Origin: Parasegetibacter sp. NRK P23
GTDB lineage: Bacteria; Bacteroidota; Bacteroidia; Chitinophagales; Chitinophagaceae
Length of the DNA: 64,000 nucleotides
Direction of reading: 5' to 3'
Assembly (NCBI RefSeq): GCF_023721715.1
Contig: NZ_JAMDLG010000001.1
Coordinates: 3,015,784 to 3,079,783 of the forward strand
Numbering within the stretch: position 1 is the first letter of the stretch; every line of letters begins with the position of its first letter. The notes under the pieces were generated by a model. It ran no database searches, was not told the DNA's origin, and was given only the letters and a program-made list of their open reading frames with translations. The translations under genes and the position numbers were made by a program. Positions 1 through 8,325 of the stretch are shown here, piece after piece.

Positions 1-269
1 ACGGTAGCCTGGAAAATACTCCAGGTGAAACTCAGTTTGTCCGATACCTGGGCCTCGCTGGCCACCAGGCTTCCGTTCAGGAATACTTTCGGCTCAATCC
101 GCAATGTATCGTAACGGTAAACTGCATACGCAGGAAGGATGCCCGCTTCGGCGGTATCTATCCGCACTTCATCCAGCGCGGTGTAATCATAATTTCCTTT
201 ATCCTTGTAACAACCTTGCACCACCAGGAGCAAAGCGATGACACCAGTTAAAAAGCTAAGTTTTTTCAT
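1..269 (-). CDS. PKD-like family lipoprotein of a SUS locus (partial, C-terminus outside window)
   Basis: Only the first 89 codons are present; the gene runs off the left edge. The reading begins MKKLSFLTGVIALLLVVQGC, a lipoprotein signal peptide with a lipobox ending at Cys20, followed by KDKGNYDY, a start typical of Bacteroidota PKD-like lipoproteins. It lies 18 bp after the DUF4843 gene on the same strand and is the last visible member of a SusC-SusD-DUF4843-PKD-like operon. By family knowledge such proteins are surface or periplasmic lipoproteins accompanying SusCD transporters; the substrate cannot be told from this fragment. Seen: signal, lipobox and order. Inferred: family name and surface role. 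Confidence 0.7.
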   Translation of the reverse strand, partial: MKKLSFLTGVIALLLVVQGCYKDKGNYDYTALDEVRIDTAEAGILPAYAVYRYDTLRIEPKVFLNGSLVASEAQVSDKLSFTWSIFQAT

Positions 270-287
270 AATTCAGTCAGATAATAA

Positions 288-1040
288 TCAGGGAAAAACC
301 ACGGGGTTATTGTTTTCATCCATCAGTTGTCCATGCTGGGCCACATAAGCCTGTAGCGCCACTTTGCACTTGTTCTGCAGGTAGGTAGCCTGTGTGGCGG
401 TGATGGTATTTTCTTCCAGCACCGGGTTATTCGACACCGTGTAGTATATCTTAAAATTGGCCATACCCGTGGTTTGAATGATGAAGGAATATTTTCTGTT
501 GCTGTAGGCGCCGAAATACCGCGCCATGGTGAAATACGGCGAAGTAGCCACATCCCAGTTATCGGGTTTGGAAACGAAGTTCCTGAACCGGAGCTTCAGC
601 CCGCTTATTTCCTTTGCCCCTTCCTCCAGCACCGGTGATGGTTTCAGGCGAAAGACAATGCTTCCGGTGGTATTTTCAAACTCCTTGTAACCATCGGGTT
701 TATCAATGTAGATGGGAAATCTGCCTTGGAAGGTACCGGCTTTCAGTACATATTTCCCGAAGGAATATGGCACCAGCGCCGTATCGCCGGAAACGGCTTC
801 CAGTTCAAACTCGGTATCCTGTTGCAGGGGATGGCCCGACATACGGTAGTTGAACATAACGGAATCGCGACCGGCCAGTGTGTAGGCGAAATTATAGGTC
901 ACGCTGTCTTCCCGAATGGTAGCGGATCCCAGCCAGATGTTCAGGCCGTTTTTCTTTTCAGGAAAGAAGAAGTCATTTTTCTGCGAGCAGGAAAACAGGG
1001 CGCAACTGCCTATAAGGAGCAAAAATCTGAGTGCGTTCAT
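288..1040 (-). CDS. DUF4843 domain-containing lipoprotein
   Basis: A 250-residue protein with a signal peptide and lipobox (LLLIGSCALFSC, lipid-modified Cys near residue 18), then a beta-rich domain containing YNFAYTLAGRDSV, the usual pattern of DUF4843 proteins. These are found almost only downstream of SusC/SusD pairs and are thought to be surface lipoproteins helping ligand capture; no reaction is known. The gene starts 9 bp after the SusD stop and ends 18 bp before the PKD-like lipoprotein gene, so it is cotranscribed. Length is normal for the family and no break is seen. Confident in the family, not in any function. Confidence 0.8.
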   Translation of the reverse strand: MNALRFLLLIGSCALFSCSQKNDFFFPEKKNGLNIWLGSATIREDSVTYNFAYTLAGRDSVMFNYRMSGHPLQQDTEFELEAVSGDTALVPYSFGKYVLKAGTFQGRFPIYIDKPDGYKEFENTTGSIVFRLKPSPVLEEGAKEISGLKLRFRNFVSKPDNWDVATSPYFTMARYFGAYSNRKYSFIIQTTGMANFKIYYTVSNNPVLEENTITATQATYLQNKCKVALQAYVAQHGQLMDENNNPVVFP

Positions 1041-1049
1041 AAAACAGTT

Positions 1050-2462
1050 TTATCGGTTATCAACTCTGTTGGCCGCTTCGTATTCGGAGGCGGGCAATGG
1101 AAAAATATAGGCTTTCAGTCCCACCAGGTTTTTATCAGAACCCTGGATGGAAGCCTGGTTCAGGCGCTTGTAGTAAAAGAACAGTTGTCCTTCCCCAATA
1201 AATTCCTTGCGGAACTCATTGGTCATAAACGTTCTGAAATCCGCCGGTGGTGTAGTGAGTTCCTGGAGCCCGCGCGCTTTCCTTACCGGGTTCACATCGT
1301 CCAGGACGTTTTGCCCGTCGTGCTGGTCGCATTCCGCGAGTATGTAGTACATTTCAGCCAGTTTGATGATGGACATTTTGTTCTGGTAATACGTTTCAGT
1401 AGCGGTTGATTCGGCGAACTTCAGCAGATACCTTCTATCCGCATTGGCGCCTGTGCCATTCTGGAAAAGATAGAGATAGCGGTAATCATCGGTATTGTTC
1501 TCATAATAGCTCAGGTGCGCAGCCGCGGTGAGTGAAAATATCTGCGTTCCTTCCTGCGACAGGAAGTTGATGGAATACTGGGTAAGGTTATTGATCTGCA
1601 ACGCGAAAAGGTGTTCTGTCGCGCCACAAAGATCTTCACCGCTGATAAGGTCGGCCTGCGGCGTGAAGGAGAATTTACCGGAAGCCACCACGGCGCTTGC
1701 GCTGGCGCGGGCTTTTTCATAATCGCCCATGTAGAGGTACAACCTGGCGAGCAGCCCTTCCACCGCGTAGTAATTGAGGTGCAATTGCCGGTTCATCAGG
1801 TAGCCGTTGTCGTCGAATTCGGTGACCTGTCTGCCGGTGAAAATGGGATCTGCTTTCAGCAACGCTTTGGCGGCGAGCAGGTCTTCCAGGATTTTCTTCG
1901 CCACCTCTCCCACTGAAACCTGCTGTGTTTGCTGCGAAGTATATTTCGTAACATACGGGATAGCGGGCCGCGCGGGGTTCACCGTGTAAGCGGCGCCAAA
2001 ACACCGCAGCAGGTCGAAGTGCATAAAGGCGCGCAGCGCCAGCGCTTCTCCTTTGATGATGCTGTAGTTTTCGCCTGTGAACACCTTGTAGTTGTCAATG
2101 TTTTCAATGATGTTGTTCGTATTACTCAAGGCTTTATACATAGTAGCCCAAACATTATCGATCCTGCTCTGCGACATGGTGGCCGTGTAATTATAATTAC
2201 CGTCATCATCATACGCCGTGGGCTTCCCGGCCCATTCCTGCGACAATACGCCCATCATGCCGTAGGTAAGTTCCTTTCCATACAGGGATTGTTCAGTAAG
2301 TATGGTGTATACGCCGGAGAGGGCCTCTTTGAAACCGGCTTCTGACCGGAACAATTCCGATTCTTTTATCTGCGCGTTGGGCAATACATCGAGCCACTTT
2401 TTGCAGGAGGATGCACCTAGCAACAGCGCGGCCAACAGGAATACTAAACTTATCTTTTTCAT
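1050..2462 (-). CDS. RagB/SusD family nutrient-binding outer-membrane lipoprotein
   Basis: A 470-residue SusD homologue. The N-terminus MKKISLVFLLAALLLGASSC is a lipoprotein signal with the modified Cys at residue 20, followed by KKWLDVLPNAQI, the characteristic start of mature SusD proteins. TPR-like helical segments follow (EALALRAFMHFDLLRCFGAA is typical), and the C-terminus holds the usual NPVRKARGL and EFIGEGQLFFYYKRL segments. SusD caps the SusC channel and binds the ligand at the cell surface. The gene lies 9 bp after SusC, the normal order. The ligand is not readable: no degradative enzyme is adjacent in the visible part of the locus. Confidence 0.93.
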   Translation of the reverse strand: MKKISLVFLLAALLLGASSCKKWLDVLPNAQIKESELFRSEAGFKEALSGVYTILTEQSLYGKELTYGMMGVLSQEWAGKPTAYDDDGNYNYTATMSQSRIDNVWATMYKALSNTNNIIENIDNYKVFTGENYSIIKGEALALRAFMHFDLLRCFGAAYTVNPARPAIPYVTKYTSQQTQQVSVGEVAKKILEDLLAAKALLKADPIFTGRQVTEFDDNGYLMNRQLHLNYYAVEGLLARLYLYMGDYEKARASASAVVASGKFSFTPQADLISGEDLCGATEHLFALQINNLTQYSINFLSQEGTQIFSLTAAAHLSYYENNTDDYRYLYLFQNGTGANADRRYLLKFAESTATETYYQNKMSIIKLAEMYYILAECDQHDGQNVLDDVNPVRKARGLQELTTPPADFRTFMTNEFRKEFIGEGQLFFYYKRLNQASIQGSDKNLVGLKAYIFPLPASEYEAANRVDNR

Positions 2463-2471
2463 CTGCTGTAA

Positions 2472-5400
2472 TTAAAAAGTGGTTTGAATGGAGAAAGAAA
2501 AAGTGCGGGCGAAAGGATAATCTGTTCCACGCTCCGTTCTTACATTGGAAGCCACGAATACTTCCGACATATAGAACCCCAGTTTCAGGTTCTGGATACC
2601 GTATTTCTTAATGTTCCTCCATTTAAAATCGTAATACGCGTTCAGGGAGGAAAAAGTAAGATCGGATTTGGTTTCGTAGAACCTTGTGGTAGGCCTGGTT
2701 ACCGTAGGAGTGCTGGATATTCTTTTGAAGTAGGTTACATCTCCGGGGTTCTGCCAGGTATTGTTCAGCACCCTGGTGTCAACATTATTGGCCACGTTCA
2801 CATTCTCCACCCTGTTCACCAGGGTACTGTTGTAGAAACCCGCATCCAGGGTATAACGCATGGAAGCCGACAGCCCCCAGCCTTTGTATTCCATACTCAT
2901 GCCGAAGTTGCCCCGCAGTTTCGGATCGGTTACACCGGCCACCACCTGGTCGTCGGCGTTCCACACATAAGTTGTTTTTCCATCTTTGGAAAGGAACATT
3001 TCCGAACCGGTGGCGGGGTCGATGCCGAGGGAAGGAACGGCCCAGATGGAACTGATAGACTGCCCCTCTTCGTACCGCGTTTTTGGCGCGTTCAGGTTGG
3101 TGGTGCTTTCATCCTGTTCCTTGTTCTGCGCCCGGAGCGCATCGGATATTTTCGTGATTTTATTGCTGTTCTTCGCGAATGAAGCATTCACGGTTACGAA
3201 GGACTGCTTCTTGGGGTTGGAGTACACCATATAACTTACCGTGCCTTCAAAACCTTTGGTCTGGAGGGAACCGAGGTTTTCTTTGAAAGAACTGAAACCC
3301 GTGGAAGTAGGCAGTGTAAAATCAACGAGCAGGCTGTTCGTGTTGCTGAGGAAATAATCGAACCGGAGGTTGAGTTTGTTGAACAGTTTCATATCCACCC
3401 CCGCATTGTAATCCATTGTTTCCTGCCATTTCAGGTTATCGTTGGCCAACGCGAACAGGTATGCGCCAGGAATATTATCGTAGGTGCTGCTGGTGAAGAA
3501 ATTGTAGGTGGCCATGGCCTGGTAAGGACTGAAGTTCTGGCTCCCCGTTGAACCTACCGATCCCCTGATTTTGAGGTTATTGATGCTTTTGTAATTGCGG
3601 AACATTTCTTCGTTGTGCAGGTTCCAGCCCAGCCCCACAGACCAGAAATCGCCCCAGCGGCTGTTGGCGCCAAATACAGAGGAGGCGTTCCTGCGTAAGC
3701 TGAAATCGGCCAGGAACCGGTTGTCGTAAGCGTAGTTACCGAAACTGATGATGCCCACTTCGCGTTTATTGGATTCGGCACCGAAGGGAACGCCGTTCTC
3801 TTCGTATTGCTTCGCGAAAGTGATGAAGTCTACGCGGTTGTTGAGGAAGCCCCAGGCCGTCATGCCATGACTTTCATTTTTGAACGCCGCCAGGTTGAAG
3901 CCACCGTTCACGAAGAACACGTGCTTGCCCGCGGTTTTTGTCCAGTTGGCATAAAGATCGGAACTCAGCGAAGTGCTTTCACCATCACTCATGCGATAGG
4001 AACCGCGATTATAAAAGGACTCCCCGGTCCATAACGCAAAACTGGTATGGTCTCCGGGAAGGAACACTTCCGAAGCGTTACCATTGTACGTGAACCCAAC
4101 CCTGGCGGTAAGCCGGAGGTTTTTCACGGGTTGGTATTCCGCGTAGAAATTCTCCGTAATCTCGTTGTATTTGGAGAAATTCTTCGTTTCCAGTTGCGCG
4201 TTGTACAGGGGGTTGAAATAATACAACGGCGTGGCGGAAGCGGATGACTGGAAAGAACCAAGCAGCTTCTGCGTGTTTCCAAATTCGTCTACCGGCCTGA
4301 AATAAGGATTGAGCGCGGTGTATTCCGAGAAATTCCCGTACGGCGAATTGTTCGATTTATTAAAAGTCACATTAAGAATATTCCTGAAATTCACCTTCCC
4401 ATTCCTGTAAGAAAGGTTGATGGTTCCGCCCACGTTTTCCCGGTTCGATTCCTTCATCACGCCCACCACATTGTTGTAAGTAAGGTCGATGCCGTAACGC
4501 ATGGATGAAGAACCCCCTTCCAGAAAAAGCGTATGCTTATTGCCGAGGCCCACACGCAAAGGCTTCGACATCCAATACGTGTTCACGCCCTCTTCCACAT
4601 TTTTCAGAATACCATTGTATTGCTCATTCAGGAATTGTTGCACGAAGGGCTGCGTTGACGTGTAGCGTCCGGCGTTTTTCTCCACCTGTAATTTCTCGCG
4701 TGCATTGGTAAGGTGGTAGGAATTCAGGTCGGGCACTTCCACGTTAAAATTGCCGTTGTAAGAAACGCGCATCTCTCCTTCTTTGGGCCGGAGCGTTTCA
4801 ATTACCACCACGCCATTAGCGGCTTTGGCGCCATAAATAGCTTTGGCTGCGGCATCCTTCAACAACGTGATGGAGGCAACACGGTTCATATCAAGGTCGT
4901 AGATCTTCTGTAAACTGGCCTCGAATCCATCGAGAACAAACAAAGGTTCGTTGGGATTACCCGCGTATTCCCCACGCACATCATCGAGACCGGATTTTCC
5001 ACGCAACTGAATATCGGGCAGCGCATTCGGGTTGGAGCCCAGGCTCAGGTTCTCGGTGATCACGAATGCCGGGTCCAGGTTCTGCAAGCTTTGCAACACG
5101 TTGCGGTTGCCCACGCGTTTCAAGTCTTCGGAAGAATAACTCACGGCAGCGCCGGTAAAACTGCTCTTCGACCTGTTGGCGTAGCCCGTTACCACCACTT
5201 CTTCAATCTCTTCCTCTTTTTTCTCCAACACCACCACCAACGGCAGTTTCATATCAGGCTTCAACTCAATTTCCTTTGTTGTGAACCCGGTATGACTGAA
5301 CAACAACACCCCATCCATCTTATCGGGGGTGAATACAAAATCGCCCTGGTTATTGGTAGCGGCGCCTATGCGCTTGTTTCCTTTCAACAAAACAGACACA

Positions 5401-5585
5401 TTGGCCAACGGGCGTTTTTCCTCATCAAATACTTTACCGATGATTTTTGGCACCACCCTCATGGTAGTGGCCGGCACCTGCGCCAACGCGGCAACAGGTC
5501 CGAGTACAACGGCCAGGAACAGCACAAAACAAAACTTCAGCACTATTCCATGACGGAACGGATGATTCATAGCAGAATGATTCAC
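2472..5585 (-). CDS. SusC/RagA family TonB-linked outer-membrane transporter (no STN domain)
   Basis: A 1037-residue TonB-dependent outer-membrane channel that partners the downstream SusD. After a signal peptide ending around AALAQ comes a carboxypeptidase-regulatory-like domain (about residues 48-125: IIGKVFDEEKRPLANVSVLL), then a TonB box-like region, the plug (about 130-270, with IQLRGKSGLDDV and ATG-type plug repeats) and a long beta-barrel ending in FSFSIQTTF, a proper C-terminal aromatic strand. There is no secretin/TonB N-terminal (STN) domain, although anti-sigma and sigma genes lie just upstream. Two in-frame ATGs sit 15 bp apart (5585 and 5570); either could be used. It imports oligomeric nutrients using TonB energy; the substrate is unknown. 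Confidence 0.93.
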   Translation of the reverse strand: MNHSAMNHPFRHGIVLKFCFVLFLAVVLGPVAALAQVPATTMRVVPKIIGKVFDEEKRPLANVSVLLKGNKRIGAATNNQGDFVFTPDKMDGVLLFSHTGFTTKEIELKPDMKLPLVVVLEKKEEEIEEVVVTGYANRSKSSFTGAAVSYSSEDLKRVGNRNVLQSLQNLDPAFVITENLSLGSNPNALPDIQLRGKSGLDDVRGEYAGNPNEPLFVLDGFEASLQKIYDLDMNRVASITLLKDAAAKAIYGAKAANGVVVIETLRPKEGEMRVSYNGNFNVEVPDLNSYHLTNAREKLQVEKNAGRYTSTQPFVQQFLNEQYNGILKNVEEGVNTYWMSKPLRVGLGNKHTLFLEGGSSSMRYGIDLTYNNVVGVMKESNRENVGGTINLSYRNGKVNFRNILNVTFNKSNNSPYGNFSEYTALNPYFRPVDEFGNTQKLLGSFQSSASATPLYYFNPLYNAQLETKNFSKYNEITENFYAEYQPVKNLRLTARVGFTYNGNASEVFLPGDHTSFALWTGESFYNRGSYRMSDGESTSLSSDLYANWTKTAGKHVFFVNGGFNLAAFKNESHGMTAWGFLNNRVDFITFAKQYEENGVPFGAESNKREVGIISFGNYAYDNRFLADFSLRRNASSVFGANSRWGDFWSVGLGWNLHNEEMFRNYKSINNLKIRGSVGSTGSQNFSPYQAMATYNFFTSSTYDNIPGAYLFALANDNLKWQETMDYNAGVDMKLFNKLNLRFDYFLSNTNSLLVDFTLPTSTGFSSFKENLGSLQTKGFEGTVSYMVYSNPKKQSFVTVNASFAKNSNKITKISDALRAQNKEQDESTTNLNAPKTRYEEGQSISSIWAVPSLGIDPATGSEMFLSKDGKTTYVWNADDQVVAGVTDPKLRGNFGMSMEYKGWGLSASMRYTLDAGFYNSTLVNRVENVNVANNVDTRVLNNTWQNPGDVTYFKRISSTPTVTRPTTRFYETKSDLTFSSLNAYYDFKWRNIKKYGIQNLKLGFYMSEVFVASNVRTERGTDYPFARTFSFSIQTTF

Positions 5586-5922
5586 AGTTTAGAATTGGTT
5601 TACGGAACGGATGGTTACGCTGCGCACGCAGGAACAGCACCGGGAGCAACTACAGGATCAGCGCTCCCGGATTCCGTTTTCACAAAAAGGGGCAAAACAA
5701 GGGAACTCAGGGTAGGCGGCAGGCCGCTTTAACTTCTGCATAAGCGTGGGTTTGGTGTTATTTTTAATTCGTTCTGGTTGTAAAAAATTTTTCCGCATGA
5801 GATGATATTAACGGCAACCTATATACGCACAGTTTATCCGTTCATCAGGACAAAAGCTATCCTAACGGTATATCATACCATTCATCTCAGGCAAAACAAA
5901 CTTGTTGATTATGCTGTTGTGA
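5586..5922 (-). promoter_or_regulatory. 337-bp SusC leader with two GC-rich hairpins
   Basis: This gap between the anti-sigma-like gene and SusC holds no gene. Two inverted repeats are visible: CCGGGAGC (5640-5647) pairing with GCTCCCGG (5663-5670), and GCGGC/GCCGC around 5716-5727. Neither is followed by a clear T tract on the transcribed strand, so they look like leader structures rather than complete terminators. I found no TAnnTTTG element in this gap, so SusC transcription may depend on an ECF-type promoter or on readthrough. The function is inferred. Confidence 0.4.
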
Positions 5923-6828
5923 TCAGTTGAAACACACCTTCACCACGTTGTCGACCATCGTGTAGGTGAACATCATTTGTTTCGACATGTCATTCATCAG
6001 CTCAGGAAAGGTTACATTGGAAAACTGTGCCGTGTACGCATGGGCCTTCGCATCTTTTACCCCATTGGAGGCACAGAGTTCCAGCACAATACCATATTTG
6101 TCGCGGAACACTGCCGCTATATCATTAAAAGACGCATTGTTGAAATCGACCCGCAACGCCATCTGGTGCAACACAGCCATTCGTTCCGTTTCTCCCAGCT
6201 TGCTGAGCAGGCTGTCGTTGATCATGATCCTGTTCATCCTGGTAGGCTTCACTGAATGCTGCGCCATAGCAGAAGAATCGATTTTATTACCGAACCCGAT
6301 GGTGGTAACCATTGCTTTAACCACTGAGGCTTGCTTCGAAGCATTTGTTTTCGAGCGCTTTTCCGAGGGCATAGCTTCCGTCTTAATCTCCTTTACCACA
6401 TCCGACTTCATCAGCAATTCCGCTGTATCGGCAACCGGCGGTGCAATTTTCTCCTGTGTTACCGCTGCCAACGGATTGCGTTGCTCCGTCGTGTTTTCGC
6501 CGGAGTTTACATACACTGCCGTCAACACAATCACAGCTATTACCGCAGCCGCCGCAGCAACACGCGGCAGGAAACGGCGGATAGTGCTGCGCTGCTTCAA
6601 CTCCTTCATCACCGGTTTTTCCTGTGCCTGCACATGCTCGTCCCAATAGGTCTCGAGAAACTGATCGAATGCCGCTTTGTTCGCGGGATCCAGCAACCAA
6701 AACTCCACCGCTGCCGCTTCTTCTCCGGAACAGGTTTTCTCGAAATAACTTCTTAAGACTTCTTTTTTCACGTTGCTGAACGGGTGCTTGGTCAAAAATC
6801 TATATACTATACAATCTGGTGCCTGCAT
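5923..6828 (-). CDS. FecR-like anti-sigma factor lacking the FecR domain, with a DUF4974 C-terminus
   Basis: A single-pass membrane protein of 301 residues (282 if the GTG at 6769-6771, giving VKKEVLRSYFEK, is the start). The first ~75 residues are a cytoplasmic segment like the sigma-binding region of Bacteroidota anti-sigma factors. One transmembrane helix follows at about residues 90-110 (AAAAAVIAVIVLTAVYV). Then comes a low-complexity periplasmic linker of about 110 residues and a C-terminal DUF4974-type domain (VDFNNASFNDIAAVF to the end). The central FecR beta domain expected between helix and DUF4974 is not recognisable. It sits between the ECF sigma gene and SusC, so it probably holds the sigma factor at the membrane. 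How it would sense a signal without a FecR domain is unclear. Confidence 0.7.
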   Translation of the reverse strand: MQAPDCIVYRFLTKHPFSNVKKEVLRSYFEKTCSGEEAAAVEFWLLDPANKAAFDQFLETYWDEHVQAQEKPVMKELKQRSTIRRFLPRVAAAAAVIAVIVLTAVYVNSGENTTEQRNPLAAVTQEKIAPPVADTAELLMKSDVVKEIKTEAMPSEKRSKTNASKQASVVKAMVTTIGFGNKIDSSAMAQHSVKPTRMNRIMINDSLLSKLGETERMAVLHQMALRVDFNNASFNDIAAVFRDKYGIVLELCASNGVKDAKAHAYTAQFSNVTFPELMNDMSKQMMFTYTMVDNVVKVCFN

Positions 6829-6868
6829 GCACCTAAGGGGAGGAAAAAATATTTTCCGGCATGTGGGG

Positions 6869-7339
6869 TCAGCCGGAAAGTCCCAGTTTTTTCAGGAGTC
6901 CTTTCACTTGTTTGGTAGACTGGTTGATGTGGTTCTCCACCGTGCTTTTACTCAAATTGAGTTTTTCCGCGATCTCTTTGTTGGAGTACCCTTCCATCCG
7001 GGAAAGGGCAAAAACGGCTCTCCTTTTTTCGGGCAACTGGTTTAATATATCAAGCAGAACCTGGTAAAGTTCGTTGGTGTTCAACTCAGCTACGCGTTCT
7101 TCCACAGCGGGTAACGCCTCCTGGTATTTCCTGGCCACGATGCGTTTCTTCACCATATTCTGGATATCGTTCTTCGCGATGGTAATGAGGTAAGACTGCA
7201 GCGAAAAACTTTCGTTCAGCGTGGCGCGGTGCTCCCATAATTTGGTGAAAGTCTGCTGGATCACATCCCGGATGTCTTCCCTGTCGCCATTCAGTTTTAC
7301 AAGAAAAGAATACAATACCGCGCTGTACGCGTTGTACAC
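6869..7339 (-). CDS. ECF RNA polymerase sigma-70 factor, N-terminally interrupted
   Basis: The readable frame gives a 156-residue ECF sigma factor of the Bacteroidota sigma-70 family. Region 2 (DIRDVIQQTFTKLWEHRATL, then LQSYLITIAKNDI) binds the -10 element; region 4 (about residues 95-150, NKEIAEKLNLSKSTVENHI) is a helix-turn-helix. The frame as given must start at a GTG (codon 24 of the ancestral gene). Upstream in the same frame is MRLTNERELVAR, then TAA (7370-7372), then KEGDEKAFVD, the normal beginning of region 2. The natural start is therefore the ATG at 7406-7408 and the gene carries a nonsense codon. A GTG-started product would lack part of the first region-2 helix and may be inactive. 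Neighbours are the anti-sigma-like gene downstream and a divergent envelope cassette upstream. Confidence 0.8.
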   Translation of the reverse strand: MYNAYSAVLYSFLVKLNGDREDIRDVIQQTFTKLWEHRATLNESFSLQSYLITIAKNDIQNMVKKRIVARKYQEALPAVEERVAELNTNELYQVLLDILNQLPEKRRAVFALSRMEGYSNKEIAEKLNLSKSTVENHINQSTKQVKGLLKKLGLSG

Positions 7340-7369
7340 ATCAACGAAAGCCTTTTCATCCCCTTCTTT

Positions 7370-7408
7370 TTACCGGGCAACCAGTTCCCGCTCATTGGTT
7401 AATCGCAT
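7370..7408 (-). pseudogene. Severed 5' end of the ECF sigma gene, ending in an in-frame TAA
   Basis: Translating from the ATG at 7406-7408 gives MRLTNERELVAR followed by TAA at 7370-7372, and the same frame continues without shift into KEGDEKAFVDVYNAYS of the sigma factor. ECF sigma factors of this group usually have Leu at this point, so one base change (TTA to TAA) would explain it. A promoter-like TTG-N20-TAAGTTTG lies 5 bp upstream of the ATG, supporting this as the original start. A base-calling error cannot be excluded from the sequence alone. Confidence 0.75.
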
Positions 7409-7413
7409 AGTCA

Positions 7414-7444
7414 CAAACTTAGGAGTGAGCCCATAATTTTACAA
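7414..7444 (-). promoter_or_regulatory. Bacteroidota-type promoter of the sigma gene
   Basis: On the minus strand TTG (7442-7444) is followed after 20 bases by TAAGTTTG (7414-7421), matching the -33/-7 pattern (TTTG / TAnnTTTG) used by the primary sigma factor of Bacteroidota. The -7 element ends only 5 bases before the ATG at 7408, so the transcript would be almost leaderless. This is a motif match, not a mapped start. Confidence 0.6.
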
Positions 7445-7527
7445 GGTACAAAAATATCACGCTAAATTATTTCCGCCCTTACAGGCAAACCGCTGCCGCG
7501 CTTCGGCTCCCGGTTAAAAAAATATAC

Positions 7528-7544
7528 TTACATTTGAAATGTAA
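7528..7544 (+). promoter_or_regulatory. 17-bp palindrome overlapping the -7 element of the envelope cassette
   Basis: TTACATTTGAAATGTAA has perfect 8-base arms around a central G. Its left half contains TACATTTG (7529-7536), a full TAnnTTTG -7 match, 56 bases before the start at 7593. CGGTTA (7511-7516) and TAACCG (7542-7547) form an outer inverted repeat. A protein bound here would block the promoter, so it is a candidate operator for the five-gene cassette or the divergent sigma gene. The binding protein is unknown. Confidence 0.5.
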
Positions 7545-7592
7545 CCGATTTCATTCAGGTTGAAATCAGGACCATTAACCAATTGCCAACCC

Positions 7593-8306
7593 ATGCCAGC
7601 CAGAACGATTGCCTTTTCCTGCCTGCTTCTCGGCATTTATGGAAACGCTGCCGCGCAAATGGCGCACGCAGACAGTATCCGAAACGCCGCGATCCAACAT
7701 GCCACCACCGCCTACCTTCAGTACATTGGTAGCCAGGCGCCCTTGTACAGCGGCCCATTGTACAGGGATCAACGCGCCTCCATCAACAACGGTAGCCCGT
7801 TCTTCAAAACAGCACAACCTGTTGCCGGAACCATTCACTACAATGGTATCCTGTATGAAAATATCCCCCTGCTGTTTGATGTACTGGGAAAAAAAGTATT
7901 GACTCCCATGCCCGGAAATACTGAAACATGGATTGAAATAGACCTGAACAAGGTCAGTTTTTTTTCAATTCACGGAAGCCGGTTTTTGCGCATTCCACAA
8001 AGCAACGATTTCCTGGAAGTACTGCATGAAGGCGAAAAAAGCAGTGTTTACCGCATGTACAGGAAAGAAGTGAAAGAAGATCTTTCAGGACAATTCACGG
8101 AAAGAAATATCACGGAAAGCAAAACGGTATATGTATTGAAAGACGGGCTGCTGCACAAAATAACCAACAGGAACACCTTATTGAAAATTTATACCGACAA
8201 ACGAAAGGAACTGAGCAATTTTCTCCAACAGGAAAAGCCTGATATGAAAAAGGACCTCGCTCCCGCAGCGATACTGGCAGCGCAGTTTTACGACAACCAG
8301 CCTTGA
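7593..8306 (+). CDS. Secreted protein of unknown function, first gene of an envelope cassette
   Basis: A 237-residue protein; the ATG at 7593 is preferred over an upstream TTG at 7560 because it places a signal peptide at the N-terminus (MPARTIAFSCLLLGIYGNAA, cleavage near AAAQ). No enzyme motif or transmembrane segment is recognised in the mature part, which is mixed alpha/beta with many charged residues near the end. It begins 56 bp after a TAnnTTTG promoter element and ends 19 bp before the TonB-dependent receptor gene, so it should be cotranscribed with it. A periplasmic accessory role for the receptor is possible from position only. I do not recognise a named family. Confidence 0.7.
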   Translation: MPARTIAFSCLLLGIYGNAAAQMAHADSIRNAAIQHATTAYLQYIGSQAPLYSGPLYRDQRASINNGSPFFKTAQPVAGTIHYNGILYENIPLLFDVLGKKVLTPMPGNTETWIEIDLNKVSFFSIHGSRFLRIPQSNDFLEVLHEGEKSSVYRMYRKEVKEDLSGQFTERNITESKTVYVLKDGLLHKITNRNTLLKIYTDKRKELSNFLQQEKPDMKKDLAPAAILAAQFYDNQP

Positions 8307-8325
8307 AAACATTAAACCTTACAGC

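Noticed and set aside
726-1409. Plus-strand open frame of 227 codons
   Set aside because: It lies antisense to the DUF4843 and SusD genes, has no family features and mirrors their codon structure.
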